In this document: positions 7,577 through 16,501 of the stretch, piece by piece
Position numbering within the stretch: the stretch's first letter is position 1
How the letters are laid out: each line of letters begins with the position of its first letter
NCBI GenBank assembly: GCA_030750465.1
Contig: JASMHZ010000011.1
Coordinates: 1-38,193, forward strand
Length of the DNA stretch: 38,193 nucleotides
Origin: Candidatus Peribacteraceae bacterium
GTDB taxonomy: Bacteria; Patescibacteriota; Gracilibacteria; Peribacterales; Peribacteraceae
Reading direction: 5' to 3'
Position numbers and translations under genes: made by a program
The notes under the pieces: model-generated
What the model was told of the DNA's origin: nothing
Seen by the model: the letters and a program-made list of their open reading frames with translations, nothing else
Database searches by the model: none

Positions 7577-7638
7577 ATTGACAATTGACAATTGAGAATT
7601 GACAATTAATTGTCAATTGTTCATTGTTCATTGTCAAT
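7577..7638. repeat. Period-7 inverted repeat between convergent ftsZ and dut
   Basis: Four units ATTGACA/ATTGACA/ATTGAGA/ATTGACA (7577-7604) are followed after 6 nt by TGTCAAT/TGTTCAT/TGTTCAT/TGTCAAT (7611-7638). The arms can form a hairpin of about 28 bp that ends at the dut stop codon. Its place between convergent genes suggests a bidirectional terminator. Confidence 0.75.
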
Positions 7639-8066
7639 TATCCTGTTGATCCAAACCCTCCACGCGTTTTGGCTTCGTGACTGACGACCTCTGCCCACTG
7701 AGCTTTCTCGACTTTTACAATTAAACCTTGCGCTATTCGTTCGCCTCGTTTGATGACTACTGGATCTGAAGTAATGTTTTGAACCTGCACAAATATCTCA
7801 TCTTCCGGACCGTGATAATCTTCATCAATAACTCCAAGTGAGTGTGGGCATACAAGACCTTTTTTTCTGGGGAGTGAAGACCGAGGGAGTATAAGAAGCG
7901 CATGGCCCTTGGGTACTTGTACAATAACGTTAGAAGGTACAAGTCCGATCTGACCCGGTTCAATTAGAGTATCAATACGTGTTATCAGATCAAAACCAAC
8001 CGAACCGCCGGTTTCATGGCGGGGGAGCGGAAGAGATGGGTCTATTCTTTTAACAGATACTTGCAT
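7638..8066 (-). CDS. dut: dUTP diphosphatase (trimeric dUTPase)
   Basis: Hydrolyses dUTP to dUMP and pyrophosphate, keeping uracil out of DNA. All five motifs of the trimeric family are present in 142 residues: GSVGFDL (21-27), LPRSSLPRK (60-68), GVIDEDYHG (78-86), RGERIAQG (107-114) and RGGFGSTG (135-142). The first motif has Phe where many have Tyr or Ala-x-Gly variants; the catalytic Asp of motif 3 is kept. The related bifunctional dCTP deaminase family is less likely at this length. It is transcribed towards ftsZ and lies 59 nt upstream of nothing on its own strand except the end of the giant gene behind it. Confidence 0.93.
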   Translation of the reverse strand: MQVSVKRIDPSLPLPRHETGGSVGFDLITRIDTLIEPGQIGLVPSNVIVQVPKGHALLILPRSSLPRKKGLVCPHSLGVIDEDYHGPEDEIFVQVQNITSDPVVIKRGERIAQGLIVKVEKAQWAEVVSHEAKTRGGFGSTG

Positions 8067-8125
8067 GCTCCAATAATCAACGATGAATCGTACTAAATCA
8101 ATCTAATATTCAATTATTCTAATAC

Positions 8126-11100
8126 TTAATTAGATGCAGCCGGAGCAAGCGATTCCTGGTATGCCTTTTGCATATCTGCAACAGAGGTATCATCTCCTGT
8201 AACATCGTCTGATACGAACCGGTCACCTTTTCCGTACTTGCTAAGTATTTGTATAAGGACTTCGGGATTTTGATGCGCTACTCTGCGCAGATCTTCCAAA
8301 AATGGTGAAATAGCTGTGTGGATATTGTCGGCAAGCTTATCATTATTCACATTTTTCAGATAACTATCCGGTCCTACGCCTGCTGTGAAATTATCGGCAG
8401 TTACTTGCTCACTGGCTCCCGTGTTCTTGTTGCCTCTGTTAATTCTTTCCCAGTCTAATCCATCGATATGAGCAACTTCCGAAGTAAATTCATTAAGTGC
8501 GTTTCTATATTCGGATACGCGATGTGTTTTACCATAAACGGGACATGTTTGTTCGATTTCGGACTGGCTGAGCTTTGCCCTCGCTTCTTTGTCGAAACCA
8601 TTGCTAGTTAAAATGTTATCAGAAATAATACAACCGCCGATTGTGGTTATAAGATCATCAATGTCTGCATCAGAGAATCTATTGCCATTATTCATTTCAG
8701 CTAAAGCCGACATTGACTTAAACTTCATAGAATATCCTACATAACTGTTTTTAACGGCCTCGAAAGATAGCTTAAGCCTGCGTCCTCCGGCCATTGTGTA
8801 CCAGTCAGCTACTTGTGTGTGATCAAGCTCCGGCATGAAGTACGGGATATCATCGTGGTCAATTTTATCTCCATTTTTACTTTGTGCTTTCCTAAGACGT
8901 TCTTTTACGGCTCCCTCACGTGCGATTTCCAGACGTACGAACATAGTTGTTTTTAGTCCCGGTGAATATGTATCTTGTCCATTCTTTGTTTCAATAAGTC
9001 GTGTTGCAAGCGCTTTCATGTATGCCGGATCATTATTCTTCTGATAGAAGTAGTCGATGAACGGGAAAAGCATCAGTACGCCTCCTCCGTCACCGGCAAG
9101 TACACGAAGACGGTCGATTGAAAGCAGGCCTTCGGCAACCCCACGAATCAAGTAATAGAATTTAGCTTCCATGGACATTTTCCCCATTCTTATCGCATAA
9201 TGGACAACCTCTTCGTACAAATGAGGATTAACTCGCTCCTTTCCGGGGCGGCCTTCTACCCAGTCTTGCAGCATAGTCTGTAGCTTGTCGTCCATTGAGT
9301 CCAGGTTTGCGAGCTGGTCTACTTTTGGAGTGAATTTATCTTTTTCACTTTTAATGCCTGAATCATTTGCTCGTTTCCAGTTATTAAAGAGGTCATTGTC
9401 ATTCCAGATATCACAGATCAAACGTTCCAGCCAGTCGTCTCTGAGCAAATCGTCATTCATACATGGTTCAATTGGCATCCTGAAATGGGAAAGCATATTC
9501 AATTTTTTCCATATTGTTTCATCATTCCAGTCGAGCCTCCCTCTTTCGGTCAGTTCCTCGAAAAGCGCTTTGATTTCATCCTTGTTCCTAACGCTTGGTT
9601 TAGCAAGGCGTGCCAATAGTTTATAGCTATCAACGTTTTTAAACGCATCACGCCATTGTCGTACTTCTTCCAACTCAGCATTTTGATCTCGGCGATTAAA
9701 TTCATGCTTAAGACGTCCTACCATTGGGATTCCATCGGGAATCCAACCTGTTAAGCCCGATCCCATTCTTGCCCGCACAAGTTCTCCGCGCCTGTTCCAA
9801 AGCCTCATCCAGTCTTCTCCAATGTTATTTCCCATCACCCAAATATCCATTATTGAAGCGAATTGTATGTCTCCTGTTCTCCACATCGTTAACAAGTCTT
9901 TCTTTTCTGCTTTGGCAGAGTTTACCGCTTCCATTTCCTGCTTCTTCATTTCGGTTAAGAATCCATTCCACTGTTCCCATCGTTCATTAAAGTGCTTCAG
10001 GTTTTCTTCAATTCTGGATCTGTTTGTCGCATCTCTGAACCCGCCTTCCGCAAGAGGTTTATCAATCTCTTCCTCAAAGAACTTTTTCATATCCTCGTAG
10101 TCCTGTTGAGTGGAGACCATTTCTTCTCCTCCTCTGTATGAAATTATTGGATGTGCTTTGATTGGCATATCCCCGAATCCGGGATGCTTGTCTATGTATT
10201 CATGAATTGTGTGAAGATGAGATTTCCCCTCTCTGATCTCTTGGTTGATGTCGACTGCTCTCTCCGGAGCGGTAGGTTGGGCGTTGTTCGCGTTGTTCGC
10301 AAACATGGATGTTGCCTTAAGGGCTCTTGTTCCTGATTGCACTTCATCAGATGATTGCAAAGATTCAGATGGTGCAAATACAGAATCCATTGCTTCGAAC
10401 AAAGCACGGTCTTCTTCGAATTGCAGATCAGCGCGTCCGGCCGCAACCCAGGACGAGTATTTGCACAAAAGTTCATCAGTAAGATACTCGCGAAATCTTG
10501 GATCACTTGAACTGGCTGGTATTTGCCATCTTTCTGCTTGCGCCTCCAACAGTTCGGTAAACTTCTGAGGGCCTGCACTTGTTGTTATATTTTCATCGGA
10601 AAAGAGAGTATATGTTTGTGTAAGAAGACCGGCCAATATACCTGGGCGTCTAGTAAGAATGTCCATTAATGCGTGTCCCTTTTCGTGAGCAAGTGTAGAT
10701 GCCTCAATGGCTGAGTGGGACGTTGCATCTCCATGAATACTGTCGATTGCTTCCTGATTTATATATATGACTCCTTCGTCCAACTGATAACAACCGTAAA
10801 CATCATCACCTTCGGCATCCGATTTGGATCTGAAAGTGGCATTGTCCACTTTGCGCACGTCAAGTGACGTGACTAATTTGTGACATTCTTCAAGAGTCTC
10901 AACAATCCACTGAGCAACAGCAATACTTTCTTTGTCTGATCTCATAAGCAGCCCCTCAGCTTTATCGATTTGCTCAGTGAGTCCTCTGCCAACCTGAAGT
11001 GTTTGCGTTATTGTGTGTTCCAATTCAGGGCAAAGCCTTCCACCAGGTAACAACTTCTCTGAAATTGCGTTTAATTTCTGGTTCAAAACATCATTGCCCT

Positions 11101-12844
11101 CAAGATCAGCTTCCATTGCTTGCTCAAATTGCTCACGACCTTTTATTATTTGAGAAACAGCTGCAGGCTCTGCAAGCATTCTTAGCACCTGATCGATTTT
11201 CGGAAGGTTGGAAGTCATCATGTAAATTGTTGAGTGATCTTCTCCGGTTGTTTCACCGTCTCTTACTCTTTTTGCAGTAGCCAACACTTCATCAACTTTT
11301 CCCTCAGGCATTATCGTAGTAAGAACTGCTAATGCATCGTCATCACTTACGGCAGTCGCTTGTTCCCATTTCTCCAATAGTTGCGGCAGGAGAAGCATTG
11401 CCTGTGCGTGATCTTCACGCTCAGATTCCAGTTCAAGAAATAGCCAACCTTCGGGAGTAACCTCCATTCCTTGCGGGTAAGGCATAAACCTCTCATATTC
11501 GCCTTCTGTAATACGGCCGTCTTCAAGTGCAATATCGAATCTTGCTTTTACGTTTTCCTGATTAAGTCTTCTATGAATTTGTCTGATTCGATCATTGTTA
11601 GTCTTCGCTTCCTGAAGATATCCATCAACAGGTTTTCCATCTGAATCTACGGGCTCAAGAGCATTTCTAACTCCTATAGTTGGGTCTTCATCGAGTCGCC
11701 TTAGAACCGTTCCAAGTTGACCTTCCAAATTTGCCTTAAGATGCAATGCGGCTTCTGGGCTCACGCCCATTTGCGTGAAGAATGATTCTGGATGATCGAG
11801 ATCCAGGTTCTCCATCGCTGCATTTCCTGCTTGCTGGAGTTTTTGCAATGCAAACCCAGAGTCATTTTGCTGAAGAGCATCAAGAAGCTTTCTTAGTTCT
11901 GCACTTTCCTGTTCAAGTTTACTTAACGTAACTTCCGAACTTTCTTTTTCTTTCGCCTTTGTCCATGGCATATGATTCATCGCAACCTTCCATGCACGCG
12001 TTGCCTTGTCCCATCTGTTTTGTATGCGTTTGATTATGCTTTTGTTGCTTTCTCCTAAGTGTTCATTTAAATCAATGTAATTATCTACTTCCGTGATGTC
12101 CATTCCGAAGAAGTTGCACACTTCATCGAAGTTGCTCGGATTGTTCATCCATTTACCAAAGCTTGATCCGTCATTTTCAAGCTGAGCTTTCTTTGCCTGG
12201 ATTTGTTCAAAATCAATAATTGGATCAGGTCCAAGAATATCTTTAACATTCTTCATATCCTCTTTGATCGTTTGCATTGAGGCTTCGTAATCGTGGCAGA
12301 GTTTCCATGTGGAATAAGGGTCTCGCAGTACGTCATGAATTAGTGGTCTAAGCTCATCAATGATTTGTTTGCGCTCAGGTTCATCGCATTCGTGCAAATA
12401 ATTTTTTAGATCAAGTACAGTCGCGCCCGGCTCTAGCCATCGATCCATTTGATCCTTTAACCAGTTCTCCTGATCAAATGATAAGTAGTCAGCAGAAAGC
12501 AATGTGTCTGTTACGACAGGGGATTCAAGAATCCGATCCGGTGCTTGCGATACCAGCTCCGGGGCTTCTCCCATAATCTCCGATCTTGTGCCTGCAATGA
12601 TGTTTAGAGGATGTGCGTTGGGTGTAGGTTCTGCTGCCTCTCCGGCTTCTAGTTCTTCTGGTTGTTCTCTTGTTTCTGAATCGGGATCTGGCTGCTGATC
12701 ATCATCATTTTTTGCATTGTCACCATCTTCCGCTGCAAAGAAACAAAGACGCTTTTCTTTGATGGGATTTAAATACCACGAATCTGCTCCGCCGACGTAA
12801 TCGGGGGAGTTTGCTGCAAAGCGCCCAACGCGCAAACTGCGCAT
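8126..12844 (-). CDS. Very large protein with HEKGH zinc-metalloprotease motif, unknown family
   Basis: An uninterrupted frame of about 1,572 residues (1,588 if the ATG at 12892 is used; 12844 is preferred because it follows the upstream stop by 4 nt, while 12892 would overlap that gene by 44 nt). Residue numbers below use the longer form. An Asp/Glu/Pro-rich low-complexity stretch (about 55-95) is followed by long, mostly helical, charged sequence. At 736-740 HEKGH sits in STLAHEKGHALMD, preceded by a strand GVIYINQEAI, as in zincin peptidases; Asp806 and Glu807 (YLTDELLCKY) are possible third ligands. No signal peptide or membrane helix is obvious. The C-terminal 600 residues contain no motif I recognise. 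The size and singular architecture suggest a lineage-specific protein; proteolysis is inferred only from the motif. Confidence 0.75.
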   Translation of the reverse strand: MRSLRVGRFAANSPDYVGGADSWYLNPIKEKRLCFFAAEDGDNAKNDDDQQPDPDSETREQPEELEAGEAAEPTPNAHPLNIIAGTRSEIMGEAPELVSQAPDRILESPVVTDTLLSADYLSFDQENWLKDQMDRWLEPGATVLDLKNYLHECDEPERKQIIDELRPLIHDVLRDPYSTWKLCHDYEASMQTIKEDMKNVKDILGPDPIIDFEQIQAKKAQLENDGSSFGKWMNNPSNFDEVCNFFGMDITEVDNYIDLNEHLGESNKSIIKRIQNRWDKATRAWKVAMNHMPWTKAKEKESSEVTLSKLEQESAELRKLLDALQQNDSGFALQKLQQAGNAAMENLDLDHPESFFTQMGVSPEAALHLKANLEGQLGTVLRRLDEDPTIGVRNALEPVDSDGKPVDGYLQEAKTNNDRIRQIHRRLNQENVKARFDIALEDGRITEGEYERFMPYPQGMEVTPEGWLFLELESEREDHAQAMLLLPQLLEKWEQATAVSDDDALAVLTTIMPEGKVDEVLATAKRVRDGETTGEDHSTIYMMTSNLPKIDQVLRMLAEPAAVSQIIKGREQFEQAMEADLEGNDVLNQKLNAISEKLLPGGRLCPELEHTITQTLQVGRGLTEQIDKAEGLLMRSDKESIAVAQWIVETLEECHKLVTSLDVRKVDNATFRSKSDAEGDDVYGCYQLDEGVIYINQEAIDSIHGDATSHSAIEASTLAHEKGHALMDILTRRPGILAGLLTQTYTLFSDENITTSAGPQKFTELLEAQAERWQIPASSSDPRFREYLTDELLCKYSSWVAAGRADLQFEEDRALFEAMDSVFAPSESLQSSDEVQSGTRALKATSMFANNANNAQPTAPERAVDINQEIREGKSHLHTIHEYIDKHPGFGDMPIKAHPIISYRGGEEMVSTQQDYEDMKKFFEEEIDKPLAEGGFRDATNRSRIEENLKHFNERWEQWNGFLTEMKKQEMEAVNSAKAEKKDLLTMWRTGDIQFASIMDIWVMGNNIGEDWMRLWNRRGELVRARMGSGLTGWIPDGIPMVGRLKHEFNRRDQNAELEEVRQWRDAFKNVDSYKLLARLAKPSVRNKDEIKALFEELTERGRLDWNDETIWKKLNMLSHFRMPIEPCMNDDLLRDDWLERLICDIWNDNDLFNNWKRANDSGIKSEKDKFTPKVDQLANLDSMDDKLQTMLQDWVEGRPGKERVNPHLYEEVVHYAIRMGKMSMEAKFYYLIRGVAEGLLSIDRLRVLAGDGGGVLMLFPFIDYFYQKNNDPAYMKALATRLIETKNGQDTYSPGLKTTMFVRLEIAREGAVKERLRKAQSKNGDKIDHDDIPYFMPELDHTQVADWYTMAGGRRLKLSFEAVKNSYVGYSMKFKSMSALAEMNNGNRFSDADIDDLITTIGGCIISDNILTSNGFDKEARAKLSQSEIEQTCPVYGKTHRVSEYRNALNEFTSEVAHIDGLDWERINRGNKNTGASEQVTADNFTAGVGPDSYLKNVNNDKLADNIHTAISPFLEDLRRVAHQNPEVLIQILSKYGKGDRFVSDDVTGDDTSVADMQKAYQESLAPAASN

Positions 12845-12848
12845 TGGG

Positions 12849-13370
12849 TTACAGTTTACTAATTCGAATAATCTTGTCAAATAGTTTTTCATGTTTGTCT
12901 GTAAGTTCAGGGGTGAACTGCGCGAGCAGTCCTCTAATATTCTCTGAATCCATATTTTGTATAGAGACAGAGATTTCGATTCCTAATTTGGCATTTCTTT
13001 CTATATGCAACTCTTCAAAATTCTTGTGTTTAAGAACCCAAAATCCCTTAATCGATGACCATGGAATAAATTCCTCTCCAAACTGGAACCCAAGCTGTTT
13101 TATGCTCATTGCAATTTGTTTAGGCTTTTTTCTATGAAGTGCTACGTATAATCCTCCAGAAACAACGAGTAGAAACGTAAAACTCCACGATTTGGTTATA
13201 ACGCTATATACAATTAGCAGAAATGCTACTATTGCCGCGAGTATGTACCAGAGCAAGGTTCTCTGATGTTCCTGTCGATTAGAAGATGCCCAGGAGAGAA
13301 GTACTTTATCCTCAATGGGAGGTACGTTTTGCGGGTTTTCCTGAGGTTCTTTTGATGGAGGTGTTTCCAT
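12849..13370 (-). CDS. Membrane protein with two TM helices and a PH-like C-terminal domain
   Basis: 173 residues: a Pro/Glu-rich hydrophilic N-terminus (METPPSKEPQENPQ), two adjacent membrane helices (about 40-58 and 64-81), then a soluble domain of about 90 residues. That domain has alternating strands and a final helix (GFQFGEEFIPWSSIKGFWVLKH...) resembling bacterial PH-like domains such as those in YdbT/PrgI-type small membrane proteins of candidate phyla. This assignment rests on pattern only. A TATAAT box (minus strand, in GGCTATAATATAAGG) lies about 25 nt upstream. It is probably co-transcribed with the giant protease-like gene 4 nt downstream. Confidence 0.75.
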   Translation of the reverse strand: METPPSKEPQENPQNVPPIEDKVLLSWASSNRQEHQRTLLWYILAAIVAFLLIVYSVITKSWSFTFLLVVSGGLYVALHRKKPKQIAMSIKQLGFQFGEEFIPWSSIKGFWVLKHKNFEELHIERNAKLGIEISVSIQNMDSENIRGLLAQFTPELTDKHEKLFDKIIRISKL

Positions 13371-13684
13371 GATTTTGGGGTGTAATAAATCCTTATATTA
13401 TAGCCTAAAAAGCGACTTTTATCCGCTCTGAGGGGTTGTGATATATCGATACTATTGCCTGATAGAAAATGCCTGATAATAGGCACTGTTCCGCTTGGGA
13501 GCGGAACGTCTTGCGGGGCTTACTGATGCGGAAAAGTAGAATTCAAGAAAAGATAATTTTTTAGAAGTATTGACACGAAAAATTTCGAGATCAGTATACA
13601 TATAACTACCGCCCTGCCACCCTGAAGCTTAACCCACCCCTGGGGGGCGGGTGTATCAGTATGTGGCAATATTGCTGAATTTAA
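13371..13684. other. Structured intergenic region
   Basis: No coding frame is credible here. It holds a perfect hairpin GTTCCGCT-TGGG-AGCGGAAC (about 13488-13507), a smaller one TGCCT...AGGCA before it, and a plus-strand TTGACA (13571-13576). A stable hairpin ACCCACCCC/GGGGCGGGT lies near 13632-13653, nested inside TGCCAC/GTGGCA. The last group could be a short RNA driven from the TTGACA, but no clear -10 or T-run supports this. Confidence 0.4.
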
Positions 13685-14314
13685 CTATCCATGCGCAATA
13701 ACCCACCCCTCAACTCTTTCAACACCAGCATCCTTCAGAGCCTTCGCACATTCGTCAAGAGTTGCTCCTGTAGTCGATAAGTCGTCAATTAAAATCACAT
13801 GCGAATGGAGCAATTTAGAGTTGACTCTGAAAGCACCTTTTAGAGCAGTCAGACGTTCGGATTTTTTTCTCTTCATCTGATGTCCAGTTGGTCTAGTTCT
13901 TTTGAGCAGATTCATAGAGTGGATTCTGCATTTTTGGGCTAAGAGTTCGGACAAAAGTTTTGATTGATTAAAACCACGAGAAAAAAGTCTGCTCCAATGA
14001 AGCGGGACAGGACAAAGAACTGTGTGCCCAAGGTTGGGACTATTTTTAAGCATTATTTCTGTCATATCTTTTGCAAGTATTCTGATTCTTTTGTATTTGA
14101 ACGTGTGAATTGCTTTGTGGAGTAGGGGACTTCTTTCATAAGAGCTTCCGGCATAAATTGCATCGATGAAATCAAGACCTCTTTCTCTAAGTCTATCCTC
14201 TGCCTCGGTAACGGGTTTAAACATCAGCCTTTTTTTCTCATGTTCTGTGATCCACTTGCCGGTTTTTCCGGAAAGAGATTTGCGGGGGAAGAAGAGGTCT
14301 AAAGCTTCTGGCAT
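13685..14314 (-). CDS. comF: ComF-family phosphoribosyltransferase-like protein
   Basis: ComF proteins act in the cytoplasm in uptake of single-stranded DNA during natural transformation. The 209-residue protein has the family blocks CPVPLHWSRLFSRGFNQSKLL (101-121), RTRPTGHQMKRKKSER (139-154) and the PRPP-binding loop VILIDDLSTTGAT (173-185). The N-terminus begins DLFFPRKSLSG where most relatives carry a CxxC zinc knuckle; the cysteines are missing here. The gene starts 8 nt after a TATACT box, so its mRNA is probably leaderless. No other competence gene is adjacent. Confidence 0.9.
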   Translation of the reverse strand: MPEALDLFFPRKSLSGKTGKWITEHEKKRLMFKPVTEAEDRLRERGLDFIDAIYAGSSYERSPLLHKAIHTFKYKRIRILAKDMTEIMLKNSPNLGHTVLCPVPLHWSRLFSRGFNQSKLLSELLAQKCRIHSMNLLKRTRPTGHQMKRKKSERLTALKGAFRVNSKLLHSHVILIDDLSTTGATLDECAKALKDAGVERVEGWVIAHG

Positions 14315-14322
14315 GGTGGTGG

Positions 14323-14328
14323 AGTATA
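14323..14328 (-). promoter_or_regulatory. -10 box, leaderless-type, for comF
   Basis: Minus-strand TATACT ends 8 nt before the ATG at 14314. Confidence 0.5.
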
Positions 14329-14400
14329 CCTAAAAGAGGAAACAGCACCATATCCCTTGTTGAGTATTCTCAGAATTGCTAATCTTTGTGAGTTCTATAA

Positions 14401-14442
14401 GGGCAGTTAGCTTCCTCCTTCGCCCTTCGGGCTACGGAGGAC
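14401..14442. repeat. tRNA-Val 5' fragment abutting a GC-rich palindrome
   Basis: Positions 14401-14412 repeat the first 12 nt of the tRNA-Val gene found 106 nt further on (14507). The copy is followed directly by an imperfect hairpin of the form TCCTCC-TTCGCCC-TTCG-GGCTACGGAGGA, an element type common in candidate-phyla genomes. Confidence 0.6.
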
Positions 14443-14506
14443 AAGCAGTTTCCAACTTCGCTTTGTAAATAATTGGTGACTGTAACACTCCTTCATTCAA
14501 ATCCTC

Positions 14507-14583
14507 GGGCAGTTAGCTCAGTTGGTTAGAGCGTCGCGTTGACATCGCGGAGGTCACTGGTTCGATTCCAGTACTGCCCACCA
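14507..14583 (+). tRNA. tRNA-Val (GAC anticodon)
   Basis: 77 nt with encoded CCA. Acceptor GGGCAGT/ACTGCCC, D-arm with GTTGG, anticodon stem TCGCG/CGCGG with loop TTGACAT (anticodon GAC), T-arm CTGG-TTCGATT-CCAG. Confidence 0.96.
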
Positions 14584-14609
14584 GTAAATTATCAACATAA
14601 CATAATTGA

Positions 14610-15185
14610 ATGATTGGTGCACTCATGCCTATACACACCCCCTCAAGCAAAGGCGAGCTGAGACAGAGCAAAATAAGCAAGAAAGAATTTTCCAATCTTA
14701 CGCGATCTCCTATTTACATAGTATTAGATGATCTGAAATCAGCGTACAATGTTGGTTCGATCTTCCGTCTTGCGGATGCCTTGCTTGTTTCCAAGCTGTT
14801 TCTTTGTGGTCGTACTCTTTCGCCACCGAACTTTAAGATAAAGACGACATCTCGGGGAACTGAACGATGGGTACCGTGGGAACATCGAACATCCACTATC
14901 GAGACGGTCCAAGAACTAAAAGAATCCGGAGTGTATATTCTCTGTGCTGAGCTATGTGCAGATAGCATTGATTATAAGGAAATCAAACCTTCATTTCCCG
15001 CATGTATCATTCTTGGACGGGAATACGATGGTATTTCACCGGAAGTATTGAATTTGGCTGATTGTATTGTATCTTTGCCAATTATAGGTATGACCAACTC
15101 ATTAAATGTAGCTACAACTGCAAGTGTTTTGCTCTATGAGCTTCATCAAATGGTCAGTCAGAATTCTGAACTAATTCCATCTTGA
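14610..15185 (+). CDS. SpoU-family (TrmH-like) tRNA/rRNA 2'-O-methyltransferase
   Basis: SPOUT methyltransferase of the TrmH branch, using S-adenosylmethionine to methylate a ribose 2'-OH of tRNA or rRNA. Motif 1 is NVGSIFRLADA (47-57), motif 2 ACIILGREYDGIS (131-143) and motif 3 IVSLPIIGMTNSLNVATTASVLLYEL (in 153-178), the deep-knot cofactor site. Length 191 suits the short TrmH/TrmL-like enzymes without an N-terminal RNA-binding domain. The target nucleotide cannot be told from sequence. The first ATG is taken; an in-frame ATG at 14625 is possible. It lies just after tRNA-Val. Confidence 0.9.
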   Translation: MIGALMPIHTPSSKGELRQSKISKKEFSNLTRSPIYIVLDDLKSAYNVGSIFRLADALLVSKLFLCGRTLSPPNFKIKTTSRGTERWVPWEHRTSTIETVQELKESGVYILCAELCADSIDYKEIKPSFPACIILGREYDGISPEVLNLADCIVSLPIIGMTNSLNVATTASVLLYELHQMVSQNSELIPS

Positions 15186-15306
15186 CTATGACGAGCTAAT
15201 GAAAGTTTGATGTGATTCAAATCTAGTTCTAACTTCCTCTAATGCTCACTTTCATAAACCTTTTTGTATTGCAAAAGGCTTTTTTGGCTTTGCAACAAGA
15301 AGTGGG

Positions 15307-15332
15307 TGTGGATATCTTTTAAGTTTTCCACA
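15307..15332. promoter_or_regulatory. Pair of opposed DnaA-box-like sites before rseP-dnaA
   Basis: TTTTCCACA (15324-15332) fits the TTWTNCACA consensus. TGTGGATAT (15307-15315) is the reverse complement of ATATCCACA, one mismatch away. They face each other 8 nt apart, 45 nt before the preferred rseP start, and may allow DnaA to regulate the operon that contains its own gene. Confidence 0.45.
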
Positions 15333-15376
15333 TTAGGTCTAACATGTGCGAACTAGCTCTATACCTGCCATTTTTC

Positions 15377-16501
15377 ATGACAGTCTTACTATCTGTAGTC
15401 GCATTTTTACTTCTCCTCACAGTTCTAATTCTGATCCACGAGTGGGGCCACTTTACTGCCGCCAGGCTTAGCGGAGTTACTGTGGAGGAGTTTGGTCTTG
15501 GGCTTCCGCCCAGAGCCAGAAAGCTTTGGAAGAGCAAGGGGACGGTATTTTCTCTTAACTGGATTCCATTCGGAGGCTTTGTACGATTAAAGGGTGAGAA
15601 TGCTATAACAAATAAAGAAAGAACATCCAAAGGAAGTTTCGGATCAGTCGCAATCTGGAAACGAGTTGTGATTCTTTCTGCAGGAGTTTTTATGAATCTT
15701 CTTTTAGCTATAGTAATCCTCACGATTGGATTTTCTGTTGGAAAGTGGATTCCTACTTATACAACTCTCGAAGCAATGGAACTTTCTGCCCAGAAGGGGA
15801 TTATTGATTTGGAACTTGGTGTATTTGTTTCGGATGTAATAAGTGGAGATAGTGCGGCTAAAGTTGGCGTACCGAAGGAGAGTATTTTGTCTGCAGTTGA
15901 TGGAGTTCCTGTTACAGTTCCTAATGATGTTGTTTCTGCGCAGGAAGGAAAGAGAGTTGTAACTTATACAATTAAGTCCGGAGAAGGTTTCGAGACAGAG
16001 AAGGATTTCACAATCAGGCTTAAAGACGGCAAAGCGGGAATTGTACTTACTCCATTTCCAATAAAACTAGATGCACCGAAGCATGATATTTTTATGGCAC
16101 TTGGGCTCGCATTCAGAGAGACGTGGGTAGTAAGCATTCTGACAGTAAAAGGAATTGGAACTTTAATGAAGTCGCTTGTGCAATCCGGAAAAGTTCCGGA
16201 GGGGATTGCAGGTATTGTTGGTATAGCTCAACTAACTCATGCATCAGTTCAGGAAGGATTCATGATGTATTTGCGCCTGGTTGCACTTCTTAGCTTGAGT
16301 CTTGCCGTACTTAATATTCTTCCTTTTCCGGCGCTTGATGGCGGAAGATTGGTATTTGTAATCGCCGAATTGATTGGCAGAAAACCAGTTAATAGAAAGT
16401 TTGAGCTTGCCACCAACACAGTGGGATTCCTATTCCTCATATTCTTACTTTTATTTATTACTTACTATGACGTCGTCCGTCTCTTTACCGGCGAAAGCTG
16501 A
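15377..16501 (+). CDS. rseP: RseP-type intramembrane site-2 zinc metalloprotease
   Basis: Polytopic protease that cuts substrates within the membrane (anti-sigma factors or signal-peptide remnants in relatives). From the preferred ATG at 15377 the zinc motif HEWGH is at 21-25, as in the family; an upstream ATG at 15344 would add 11 residues. Next come VEEFGLGLPPRARK, WIPFGGFVRLKGE, a PDZ-like domain (about 110-215), and the second active-site segment NILPFPALDGGRLVF with Asp321. Four membrane segments are expected. Length 374 is close to bacterial S2P enzymes with one PDZ domain. Its 3' end overlaps the dnaA start by 35 nt, so the two are probably co-transcribed. Confidence 0.94.
   Translation: MTVLLSVVAFLLLLTVLILIHEWGHFTAARLSGVTVEEFGLGLPPRARKLWKSKGTVFSLNWIPFGGFVRLKGENAITNKERTSKGSFGSVAIWKRVVILSAGVFMNLLLAIVILTIGFSVGKWIPTYTTLEAMELSAQKGIIDLELGVFVSDVISGDSAAKVGVPKESILSAVDGVPVTVPNDVVSAQEGKRVVTYTIKSGEGFETEKDFTIRLKDGKAGIVLTPFPIKLDAPKHDIFMALGLAFRETWVVSILTVKGIGTLMKSLVQSGKVPEGIAGIVGIAQLTHASVQEGFMMYLRLVALLSLSLAVLNILPFPALDGGRLVFVIAELIGRKPVNRKFELATNTVGFLFLIFLLLFITYYDVVRLFTGES

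Noticed and set aside
14513-14695. Minus-strand 60-residue frame ending STGIEPVTSAMSTRRSNQLS
   Set aside because: The C-terminal part is the antisense translation of the tRNA-Val gene, a well-known source of false proteins.
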